Assembly: GCA_017467865.1 (NCBI GenBank)
Contig: JAFUKG010000007.1
Span: 1-42,704, forward strand
Origin: Clostridia bacterium
GTDB taxonomy: Bacteria; Bacillota; Clostridia; Oscillospirales; SIG627
Direction: 5' to 3'
DNA length: 42,704 nucleotides
Shown here: positions 1-7,088 of the stretch, piece after piece
Numbering within the stretch: the first letter of the stretch is position 1
How the letters are laid out: each line of letters begins with the position of its first letter
Made by a program: the position numbers and the translations under genes
Notes under the pieces: model-generated
Told to the model about the DNA's origin: nothing
The model's database searches: none
What the model saw: the letters and a program-made list of their open reading frames with translations, nothing else

Positions 1-16
1 AATCTCTTTTGTCCAT
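1..16 (-). CDS. 5' end of an unidentified gene, truncated by the window edge
   Basis: On the minus strand an ATG at 16-14 reads M-D-K-R-D before the window ends. AAAGGAG lies a few bases upstream and a clear promoter sits further upstream at 32-60. Only five codons are visible, so no function can be given. The call rests entirely on the RBS, start codon and promoter. Confidence 0.4.
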
Positions 17-31
17 TTTCTTTTCTCCTTT

Positions 32-60
32 ATTATATCATATTTTTGAAAGTCTTTCAA
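32..60 (-). promoter_or_regulatory. Sigma-A promoter with overlapping palindrome, driving the left-edge gene
   Basis: Read on the minus strand, TTGAAA (60-55), a 17-base spacer and TATAAT (37-32) match the sigma-A consensus. The -35 box is half of an inverted repeat, TTGAAAGACTTTCAA (46-60), with 7-base arms around one base, which looks like a repressor site. The predicted start lies about at position 25, inside the ribosome-binding site, so the leader would be very short. Confidence 0.5.
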
Positions 61-204
61 CCTCCTTCTTTATTGTATACTGCCAATTACTGCCAAGGGG
101 TGACATCGGTATGCCAACTTTAAAAAAAGAGAAAAATTTTTACCCAATAGCAAATTTGCCTTCGTTATGCATTCAAAAAAACACAGCAAATTAATAAACT
201 GCCG

Positions 205-233
205 TTGATTTTAAAATTAAAATATGATATATT
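205..233 (+). promoter_or_regulatory. Sigma-A promoter for the DUF1836-PfoR pair
   Basis: TTGATT (205-210), 17 bases, TATATT (228-233). Transcription would begin near 240, about 24 bases before the chosen ATG at 264. The stretch from 61 to 204 holds nothing else I can support. Confidence 0.6.
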
Positions 234-263
234 ATTAAGTAACAAATGAAAAGAGGTCTCAAA

Positions 264-767
264 ATGAACAGAAAAGAAGAGTATGTGAATTTTCACTGTC
301 CCCGATGGGAGGAATTTCCCGACGTTGAGCTTTATGCCGATCAAGTATTATCTGTGGTGCAAAGGCACGTTTCTTTCTTCAACAGCGAAATAGAGATGAC
401 CTTTACGTCAAATATGATAAACAACTACGTAAAGCAAAAGATAGTAAAGCCCCCCGTAAACAAAAAATATGACAGAGTGCATCTGGCTTATTTTATAGTG
501 GTATGTGTTTTCAAGCAGTTTATGACAATATCCGAAATATGCGATGCTATTGCTTTTCTTATGAAAACCTACACTGTTAAGGAGCTTTACAACATTTTCT
601 GTGAGGAGCTTGAGGGGGCGCTCAAAAGCACCTTCGACCCCGAGCACTACGCTATAAAATACTCTCCCAATGACACGGTGGAAACAAAGGTTATAAGGGC
701 GGCAGTGCTTACATTTTCAAATCTTGCTTTCGCAAAGTATAACGTCAACAGTGCAAAGGAGTCATAA
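264..767 (+). CDS. DUF1836 family protein
   Basis: The 167-residue protein has the DUF1836 signature: an N-terminal F-H-C-P-R-W-E-E-F-P-D segment, then L-Y-A-D-Q-V, M-I-N-N-Y-V-K-Q-K and a lysine-rich PPVNKKYDR motif, followed by a helical region. The family is widespread in Firmicutes and resembles a winged-helix DNA-binding fold, but its role is not established. An in-frame ATG at 246 is possible, but AGAGGT at 251-256 serves the ATG at 264 and would be inside the longer version, so 264 is chosen. The next gene starts immediately after the stop codon, so the two are almost certainly co-transcribed and translationally linked. A regulatory role for the membrane protein behind it is inference. 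Confidence 0.8.
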   Translation: MNRKEEYVNFHCPRWEEFPDVELYADQVLSVVQRHVSFFNSEIEMTFTSNMINNYVKQKIVKPPVNKKYDRVHLAYFIVVCVFKQFMTISEICDAIAFLMKTYTVKELYNIFCEELEGALKSTFDPEHYAIKYSPNDTVETKVIRAAVLTFSNLAFAKYNVNSAKES

Positions 768-1829
768 ATGTCAAAAATCAAGGAATTTCTAAAAAAGAAG
801 AACGTAAACTTATCTCTCAAAACTTATTTTATAGACGTTATGGGCTCTATGGCGCTGGGACTTTTCGCTTCTCTACTCATAGGTACCATATTCGGTGCTC
901 TTGGTGATTACACAGGGATAGCGCTTTTCAGTGAAATCAAGGGCTATGCCCAAGGAGCTACGGGTGCGGCGCTGGGTGTATCCATAGCATATGCCCTGAA
1001 GGCGCCCCCTCTCGTTATCTTTTCTGCGGCGGCGGTGGGAATTGTTGGTAACAACCTTGCCACAGTTTACACCCTTATGGGTGAGGAAAAGGCGATAACC
1101 GCAGGTCCTGCAGGGGCATTCTTCGTAGCTATCGTTGCAGTTGAGCTTGGAAAGATTGTTTCTAAGGAAACGAAAATTGATATACTTGTCACCCCTATTG
1201 TTACAATTCTTTCGGGTACACTTATCGCGAAGCTGGTCTGTCCCATCGTTGCTTACGCCATGTATTGGATGGGATACTTCATCAACACCGCTACCGAAAT
1301 GCAGCCCTTCATAATGGGTGTTATAATTTCAGTTGTTGTAGGTATTATCCTCACTCTTCCCATAAGCTCAGCGGCAATATGTGCCATGATCGGAATATCG
1401 GGAATTGCAGGTGGAGCGGCTATGGCGGGATGCTGTGCGCAGATGGTAGGCTTTGCTGTTATAAGCTTCAGGGAGAACCGCTGGGGCGGGATTGTAGCCC
1501 AGGGGCTTGGTACTTCAATGCTTCAGATGGGAAACATTGTCAAGAAGCCCGTTATATGGATTCCCGCGACTTTAGCTTCTGCAATAACGGGACCTGTATC
1601 CACTATGATTTTTAAGCTTGAATGCAACGGCGTTTCGGCAGGAATGGGCACCTGCGGTCTGGTAGGCCCTTTGGGTGCAATTCAAGCGGCAAGCGAAAAA
1701 GACTTCACCTTCTGGATAGGGCTTTTGCTTGTAGCAATAGTTCTTCCCGCAATTCTGTCTATTTTGTTCAACGAAATAATGAGAAAAATGGGACTTATCA
1801 AAACAGGCGATATGAAGCTTGATTTATAG
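768..1829 (+). CDS. PfoR-type PTS EIIC-like membrane protein
   Basis: This 353-residue, strongly hydrophobic protein has about eight to ten membrane segments with many small residues (repeated G-A-A, G-I-x-G-G-A-A-M-A-G-C-C). Length and composition fit the PTS_EIIC_2 family that includes Clostridium perfringens PfoR, described as a regulator of perfringolysin O. It has no EIIA or EIIB domain in the chain and none lies nearby, so phosphotransfer-driven sugar uptake cannot be claimed. The ATG follows the DUF1836 stop with no gap, and AAGGAG sits inside the end of that gene. The last codons lie within a 20-base inverted repeat (1818-1860). Substrate or ligand is unknown. Confidence 0.75.
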   Translation: MSKIKEFLKKKNVNLSLKTYFIDVMGSMALGLFASLLIGTIFGALGDYTGIALFSEIKGYAQGATGAALGVSIAYALKAPPLVIFSAAAVGIVGNNLATVYTLMGEEKAITAGPAGAFFVAIVAVELGKIVSKETKIDILVTPIVTILSGTLIAKLVCPIVAYAMYWMGYFINTATEMQPFIMGVIISVVVGIILTLPISSAAICAMIGISGIAGGAAMAGCCAQMVGFAVISFRENRWGGIVAQGLGTSMLQMGNIVKKPVIWIPATLASAITGPVSTMIFKLECNGVSAGMGTCGLVGPLGAIQAASEKDFTFWIGLLLVAIVLPAILSILFNEIMRKMGLIKTGDMKLDL

Positions 1830-1860
1830 AAAGAACTAAAAGTTCTTTCTATAAATCAAG
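1818..1860. terminator. Perfect 20-base inverted repeat spanning the pfoR-like stop codon
   Basis: Arms 1818-1837 and 1841-1860 (starting CTTGATTTATAG and ending CTATAAATCAAG) are perfectly complementary around AAA. The stop codon lies inside the left arm. No T-run follows on either side, so this may be an mRNA-stabilising stem or a remnant rather than a classic intrinsic terminator. Confidence 0.5.
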
Positions 1861-2085
1861 AATGCAGAATTAGGAGTGAAGAATGCAGAATTATTGTTGA
1901 TTTGCTACGCAAATCTTCTCTTAATTAATATTCGGGGAAAACACTTTTATAAAGTTTTGAAGGTCAAGGAAAGCTTTTTCAAAAGTTTCCTTGTAGGTAT
2001 TAGGGCAAAGCCCTAATATAATAAAGCAATTTCCCTATAGGAAATTTTCCTTAATTCTGCATTCAGCATTCTGCATTTTGAATTC
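1860..2085. repeat. Composite intergenic repeat element with inverted ends and internal hairpins
   Basis: The stretch between the two flanking genes codes for nothing recognisable. Its left side has GAATGCAGAATTA written twice and its right side the inverse, TTAATTCTGCATTC, plus CATTCTGCATT. Inside are stem-loops: GATTTGC/GCAAATC (about 1899-1915), AAGGAAA/TTTCCTT, TATTAGGGC/GCCCTAATA and AATTTCC/GGAAATT. The core at 1896-1918 recurs at 10368-10390, 24245-24269 and 40393-40417, so this is a dispersed repeat family. Confidence 0.6.
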
Positions 2086-2117
2086 AAAAAATATCCGCTC
2101 GGATTACTCCGAGCGGA
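2086..2117 (-). terminator. Intrinsic terminator of the 2123-5908 gene
   Basis: TCCGCTCGG (2094-2102) pairs with CCGAGCGGA (2109-2117). On the minus strand it is followed by a run of T (2091-2086). A T-run on the other side also makes it potentially bidirectional. Confidence 0.8.
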
Positions 2118-2122
2118 ATTTT

Positions 2123-5100
2123 TTAGTCTTCGTATACGAGAAGTACCATAGGTTCGCCGAACTGTGTAAGTGTTACCCAACCGTCTGTAACCTGAACGAT
2201 TTCGAGGTAGCGGAGTCTGTCAATCCTTTCGTTGTATGAGGCACTGTCAAGCTCCATTCCATTATAATCAGAGCCAACGTATATTGAAAGCTCTGCCTTT
2301 GTAAAGGGAAGTCCGTTGGAGGATTCAAAGTACACGTTCTTAACGTAAAGATCGCCTGTGGCTTCTACAAACTTCTTATAGTTTACGTCGCTTCGGCTTT
2401 CTCCGTTAAAGGATATATCAAAGTTATAATAGTGAATTTTGTCGTTAACAGTGATATTTTCTGCTGTGAACTGATACTTAAAGCCGTCGCCCACAACAAG
2501 GATAGAGGAGTCGGGCGTTACTTCTTTAAGATTCATAAGTGAAAGTGTGGATATCCAATTCTTAACCGTTACGTCAATTTCGTAATCAGCCTTTACTTCC
2601 ACAAAATCCTCGGTGAGATATACTCTGCTTATCTGACTATTAAAAGTATCAATAGAGTCTGCCGTAAGAACGTTAACTGTGGCAATTCTGGATGCTACGT
2701 AAGCATCACTTTCCTTAACTCTTATCTGATAGATACCGGGTATTGTAACCTTGAATGAGGTTGATCCTACGGGAACGTCTGACCAATCGGTATAGGTCTT
2801 ACCGTCGTCGGTTGACCATCTTACCTCATGGAGATACTCTGCTTTGAGACCGCTGATGTTGCCGTGTCCGCCTTCTATTACAGGGAAGGAAGTCCCGTTA
2901 GGAGTAGGAGCAAGAGGTCTCGAAACGTATCCACCGCTCACAAGATGAATATCATAAGCGTCAGCTACGAGATATTCGGGGTCAACGTAAAGCTCTGCTG
3001 TGTCAGTAACCTCACCTGTGGGTCGGATTTCAAAGGCTACGATATATCCTGTTGCATCATTGCCCAAATCCTCGCGTGTGAAGGTGTGCTCAGTTAAGCT
3101 CCTTCCCGTGAAGTCCATCTCATCTGTCAATGTATATTTCTTTACGCTTCCGTCATCCTGAATGGCGTAAACAGTAAAGGTCGTATTAATCTTTCCGCCG
3201 TCCTTCATATTAATGGAGCCTTGTCTTACCTTTGTTTTATAGGTGTAGCTGATAAAGTCATCAACGGGGATTATTTCATCGTCGGTGAACTGATAGGTCA
3301 TATGGTCTGACTCTACTGCATCCACCAATGCTTCATAGGTTAAAGTGCCTGAATTATAGTCTGTACCCGCCCAACATACCGATGTAGCGTATGCGTCATA
3401 GGCAAACGCAAGCAAGTTGCCCGTAAGAGCACTTCTTGCAGCAGGAAGAGTTCCTCGCCAAGTGCCCTTCTTAAAGAGAGGCGTGTAATTTCTGAGAGCT
3501 GCACCCGTTGCGGGATATTTTTCGGTAATGGGTGACCCGTCATTGTCGAGGTGAAGGATGCTTGTTGCAGCGCCTCTTACCAGCACCACTGTCATATCAG
3601 ATGCTTTGGATACGCCCTCTTCACCTGCTACTCTTACTGCCCAAAGTCCTTCTCCGAATTCAATGCTTTCAACACCTGCATCGAGCTTGGTGTATTCGGG
3701 CTCTGCCATTATGGTACCCGTTGCTGCAAAGCCTGCAAGCATATCGGAATCGTTAAGGTTTGCATATTCATAGGTATACTTTTTATCAAAGCCTGAAACT
3801 ATTGTTTCGTTAACTGTAAGCTCAGGCTTACCTTCAATAACCTTAGGAAGATTAATCTTGTATCCACCGTCCATAAGGGTGATGCAGTAGGAGGTTCTCT
3901 CTGCAGACGTTGCCGCAATTTTGGTTGTATCGGGAATGTCACCTGTGGGGTGAATTTCAATTGCTATTATATAGCCGGTTGTATCTTCAAAATCTTCAAT
4001 TTTTACAGCGTGAGTGGTTGAGCCTGCAAAATCCGTCTTGCCAAGCCACTCTCTTGCTTCAAGCTCGCCTTCTTCGTTTATAACATAGAAGATAACTTTT
4101 GTGTTTACATCGCCTTGTGCTACATATTGAGTTTTAAACATTGCAGTCTGGAATGCGTAACTTTTAAACATAGAGAACGGTATTATCTCACTGTCAAGGT
4201 ACTGATAAGATGTATATTCAGATTCAAGTGCGTGTACTACCTGCTCTTTGGTATAACTGCCATCAATGTAGAACTCAGCCGACCAGTTTACAAAATTATC
4301 GTCACCTGTGTTGAAAAGAGTAAGCGGAGTCATATATTTGGTCTGCGAATAAAGGGTACCTGTCCATACACCCGGTGCAAACGCTCTCTCATCACGGTGT
4401 TTCTGCGCTTCTCTCCAACCCTTACCTTTATAAAGACCGTTTGCAATAACCGTTCCGTCGCTTTCGTTTGTGTGGAGGATATTTGCAATGCCCTTGCCCT
4501 GAACGTAAAGAACTGCAGGGTCAGAGGCAGGAGTATCGGCACTTTCTGCAACTCTCACGGCATATATTCCTGCAGGGAGAACTGTATTGCCGTCAAGCTT
4601 GCTATATACCAAAGCCGTTTCGACCTTTCCGTTCTCTGCAAATTCCTTAAGGCGGGTTGTATTATTAAGATTTACGTACTCGTAGGAATTTCCTTCAACG
4701 AGACCTGTTACCTTGCCGTTTTCGTCGATGCCAAGTCCTGTTGGCTTAGGAGTTTTGGGAAAGTCAATCAAATAACCTGTATCAACGTGATGAATGTATA
4801 TTCTGCTTGCACTTGTATCTGTGCTGGTAAATTTAGTATAGTCAGTTAAGCCGTAGCAAGGATAAATTCTAAGTCCTACAAAGTAACCTTCCTCGGGAAG
4901 AGGTGTTTCCCACGTTCCGCTTCCATCTTCTTTAAAATCAACAACCAAAGTAGCTGCAGTTGAACCAAGAGTAACAGGGTTATGGAGATAGGTATAAGCT
5001 GATACGTTTCCATTTTCATCAGCCACATATGCCTCAAACTTAACTACGTGATTTGCATTTGTAAACTTAACCTTATATGCTTCAACCTTATAAGTATATT

Positions 5101-5908
5101 TATTCACCTCGGAGATGGGTATTATTTCTTTTGAGGTCAAAGCATAGGAGAAATACAAATCCTTTACTGCAGCCGCAATGGCATCAAACGCCGTTTTCTT
5201 TGCAGTCGTTGTCTTTGCATTTGTAAATGCTTTATTCTGGTCGGCTGTAATGTGATAACCGATATTACGGCTTATAGAATATGACGCCCATGAGCCCCAT
5301 CCGTAGTTATTACAGTTAAATCCTGAATAATAACCGGGTTCAAAATCAACCGAGCTCTTGGTATCCATCTGTAAAATGCTCCAGTTCCAAACTCTTAAAT
5401 AAGCATTTTCACCTTTGCCCGAAACGAAAACACGCTTTCCGATATTATCGTCAAGACCGTCACCGTTTTCATCGACACCTACAACGTAGGTCTTGGAGCC
5501 ATCTATTTTAACCTTATTTTTAGGATAAGTCTTTCCATATCCATTTCCGCTATCAGTATCGGTAAGGTCACCACCGCCTACGTACGTATTTCTTTCAACG
5601 ATAGCTTTTCTTTCGGCAAAATCACCGTAAACGTAAACGAGAGTCTGTGTGGCAAAGTCATCCTTTGACACAGCGTATATTCCGGCAAGACCCGTGTTAT
5701 TAGCCTCGGAAAGCACAAAAGCATTATCTGTATCAACAGATAAGCCATCACCTTTGGCATTAATCACAGCGGGTGCTGCTTTATAAGTTTCGTCAACACC
5801 TCTGATTATTCCCATAGCGCCTTCGATTTCGGCAAGAACGGGAAGTGCAGTAAGCACTGCCAGTATCAAAGCTGTTACAACAAAACACAAAAATTTATTT
5901 TTTGACAT
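2123..5908 (-). CDS. Large secreted triple-repeat protein (paralogue of 11042-14749)
   Basis: I do not recognise a named family. The 1261-residue protein starts with a signal peptide (hydrophobic stretch to about residue 26, ending P-V-L-A-E) and has no SLH, LPXTG or membrane anchor that I can see. The body holds three repeats of roughly 300-315 residues. Each contains a V-Y-V-Y-G/V-Q-G strand, an E-I-I-P-[IVF] motif (near residues 260, 573 and 876), a G-Y-[FI]-[VI]-[GA]-x-x-I-x-P segment and a G-[IL]-[YW]-A-V-R-V-A strand. The last ~240 residues are a distinct domain (V-I-E-G-G-H-G, then V-T-V-K-N-W, F-N-G-E-S-R and Y-F-E-S-S) shared with the second paralogue. The start is supported by TTTTAGGAGG seven bases upstream. 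It is transcribed alone. A surface or S-layer-associated structural or adhesive role is inferred from the signal peptide and the paralogue's place in the SLH operon. Confidence 0.8.
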   Translation of the reverse strand: MSKNKFLCFVVTALILAVLTALPVLAEIEGAMGIIRGVDETYKAAPAVINAKGDGLSVDTDNAFVLSEANNTGLAGIYAVSKDDFATQTLVYVYGDFAERKAIVERNTYVGGGDLTDTDSGNGYGKTYPKNKVKIDGSKTYVVGVDENGDGLDDNIGKRVFVSGKGENAYLRVWNWSILQMDTKSSVDFEPGYYSGFNCNNYGWGSWASYSISRNIGYHITADQNKAFTNAKTTTAKKTAFDAIAAAVKDLYFSYALTSKEIIPISEVNKYTYKVEAYKVKFTNANHVVKFEAYVADENGNVSAYTYLHNPVTLGSTAATLVVDFKEDGSGTWETPLPEEGYFVGLRIYPCYGLTDYTKFTSTDTSASRIYIHHVDTGYLIDFPKTPKPTGLGIDENGKVTGLVEGNSYEYVNLNNTTRLKEFAENGKVETALVYSKLDGNTVLPAGIYAVRVAESADTPASDPAVLYVQGKGIANILHTNESDGTVIANGLYKGKGWREAQKHRDERAFAPGVWTGTLYSQTKYMTPLTLFNTGDDNFVNWSAEFYIDGSYTKEQVVHALESEYTSYQYLDSEIIPFSMFKSYAFQTAMFKTQYVAQGDVNTKVIFYVINEEGELEAREWLGKTDFAGSTTHAVKIEDFEDTTGYIIAIEIHPTGDIPDTTKIAATSAERTSYCITLMDGGYKINLPKVIEGKPELTVNETIVSGFDKKYTYEYANLNDSDMLAGFAATGTIMAEPEYTKLDAGVESIEFGEGLWAVRVAGEEGVSKASDMTVVLVRGAATSILHLDNDGSPITEKYPATGAALRNYTPLFKKGTWRGTLPAARSALTGNLLAFAYDAYATSVCWAGTDYNSGTLTYEALVDAVESDHMTYQFTDDEIIPVDDFISYTYKTKVRQGSINMKDGGKINTTFTVYAIQDDGSVKKYTLTDEMDFTGRSLTEHTFTREDLGNDATGYIVAFEIRPTGEVTDTAELYVDPEYLVADAYDIHLVSGGYVSRPLAPTPNGTSFPVIEGGHGNISGLKAEYLHEVRWSTDDGKTYTDWSDVPVGSTSFKVTIPGIYQIRVKESDAYVASRIATVNVLTADSIDTFNSQISRVYLTEDFVEVKADYEIDVTVKNWISTLSLMNLKEVTPDSSILVVGDGFKYQFTAENITVNDKIHYYNFDISFNGESRSDVNYKKFVEATGDLYVKNVYFESSNGLPFTKAELSIYVGSDYNGMELDSASYNERIDRLRYLEIVQVTDGWVTLTQFGEPMVLLVYED

Positions 5909-5957
5909 AGTTTCCTCCTAAAATAGTAGCTAAAAAGATACATTTTTTCACAATTGC

Positions 5958-5987
5958 ATTATAACATATGCTTTATGGGCAATTCAA
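5958..5987 (-). promoter_or_regulatory. Promoter of the 2123-5908 surface-protein gene
   Basis: On the minus strand TTGAAT (5987-5982), 18 bases, TATAAT (5963-5958). The leader of about 45 bases carries the same TTTTAGGAGG box that precedes the three SLH genes. Confidence 0.6.
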
Positions 5988-6049
5988 TAGTTAAAATCAC
6001 CAAAGATAGCAGTCTGAATTTTACTTCAAAAAAAGTCAAAAAAAGCTTT

Positions 6050-6088
6050 AAAATAAAGAAACAAGCGTGTTTTTTTCAACACGCTTGT
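6050..6088 (-). terminator. Terminator of the AraC-family gene
   Basis: ACAAGCGTGTT (on the minus strand, from 6088) pairs with ACACGCTTGT (to 6061) across an A-rich loop, followed by a T-rich tract. Confidence 0.7.
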
Positions 6089-6099
6089 GCTTGTTTTGA

Positions 6100-6915
6100 T
6101 TATTTCTTATAATGTGACGGCGGATTACCGAAATGCTTTTTAAAGAAGAGAGAAAAATAGTTAACCGAGGAGAAGTTAAGAATTGTGCTCACTTCCTCTA
6201 CGCTCTTTCCTTCCTTTAATAAATTCATTGCTTCAATGGCGCGGAGATTAGAGTAATACGCCTTAGGTCCTATTCCCGCATACGTACGGAAGAGCACCTT
6301 TGCGGTACTGACGCTTATGGCACTTATTGCCGCAAGCTCTTCAAGAGAGAGATTGTTATTAATGTTTTCCTTCATTGTTTTAATAAGGGCGCGGTATTCC
6401 GTTGCGCTCTTTGAAGAGAAAAAGGTAGCGTGAGGTGTGTGCCTTCTCATAAGTGCAAGAATAAAGTTACAAATTCTAAAAACCGTTTCCGATCCTGCAG
6501 TTTGGTCGGCTTCCTTTCCATTATAATATGCTTCTATAACTGAAACGGTAATATTTTCAAACTCTTCAAGCTCGCTTGTGGTAAGAAAAAACACACCGTC
6601 TGAAAGCTTGTCAGGAAGGTTTCCACTGTGACGAAAGCTGACATTAAGAACGTGAGGACAGGTATCCCCTGCACTTTTTATGCGGTGGAACTCCATGGGC
6701 GCGTGAGCTATAAAGTTGCCCGCGCCGAGTCTGTACACACGGCTGTCTTCCACGACCTCTATCTCTCCGTCAAGCACACAAACAAATTCCCAAAAGTCAT
6801 GATATTCGCCCTGGAAATCGTAATCAGCTTCAAATTTTCGGCTGTATCCCGAACAAACGGTGGTAATAAAAAAAGGATATTCTACTTCAATTTCTTCGTT
6901 TTTGCCCCAAATCAT
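6100..6915 (-). CDS. AraC-family transcriptional regulator
   Basis: The 271-residue protein has a cupin-like N-terminal half (H-D-F-W-E-F, L-G-A-G-N-F-I-A-H-A-P, H-R-I) that typically senses a small ligand, and a C-terminal pair of helix-turn-helix motifs (L-S-L-E-E-L-A-A-I-S-A-I-S, then S-V-E-E-V-S-T-I-L-N-F and F-S-L-F-F-K-K-H-F-G-N-P-P-S-H-Y) diagnostic of AraC/XylS regulators. It is divergent from the GH116 glycosidase with about 170 bases between starts, so it is the likely activator of that gene. The ATG at 6915 is preferred; an in-frame TTG at 6930 extends the reading frame by five codons but has no RBS. The RBS for the ATG is itself weak (GGGT). Confidence 0.85.
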   Translation of the reverse strand: MIWGKNEEIEVEYPFFITTVCSGYSRKFEADYDFQGEYHDFWEFVCVLDGEIEVVEDSRVYRLGAGNFIAHAPMEFHRIKSAGDTCPHVLNVSFRHSGNLPDKLSDGVFFLTTSELEEFENITVSVIEAYYNGKEADQTAGSETVFRICNFILALMRRHTPHATFFSSKSATEYRALIKTMKENINNNLSLEELAAISAISVSTAKVLFRTYAGIGPKAYYSNLRAIEAMNLLKEGKSVEEVSTILNFSSVNYFSLFFKKHFGNPPSHYKK

Positions 6916-6964
6916 AAATTTTTTACCCAAAAATGCATTCTATTATATTTTCTGTTCATTTATA

Positions 6965-6993
6965 ATTATATCGTAAAAGATGAATAAAGTCAA
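6965..6993 (-). promoter_or_regulatory. Sigma-A promoter of the AraC-family gene
   Basis: On the minus strand TTGACT (6993-6988), a 17-base spacer and TATAAT (6970-6965). Confidence 0.75.
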
Positions 6994-7034
6994 GATAGAA
7001 TGGGGATAATTTATTTAATGTTTTGCATTTTATT

Positions 7035-7049
7035 CGTGTTGTTTACACG
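7035..7049. promoter_or_regulatory. Candidate operator between araC-like and GH116 genes
   Basis: CGTGT and ACACG (7035-7049) form an inverted repeat with 5-base arms around 5 bases, about 40 bases before the glycosidase start. The AraC or LacI protein could bind here, but with arms this short it may be chance. I could not find a convincing -35/-10 pair for the glycosidase. Confidence 0.3.
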
Positions 7050-7088
7050 GCTTTATTTCACTTACTTTTCCGAAAAGGAGGCTTTGGC

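Noticed and set aside
9..194. 61-codon plus-strand reading frame at the left edge
   Set aside because: No RBS, low-complexity composition, and it overlaps the minus-strand promoter and leader of the left-edge gene.
4115..4849. 244-codon plus-strand frame opposite the triple-repeat protein
   Set aside because: A shadow of the minus-strand gene: cysteine-rich random-looking sequence, no RBS, no recognisable domain.
7023..7088. 22-residue N-terminal extension of GH116 as a signal peptide
   Set aside because: The extension contains the AAGGAGG ribosome-binding site of the ATG at 7089 and has no typical cleavage site.
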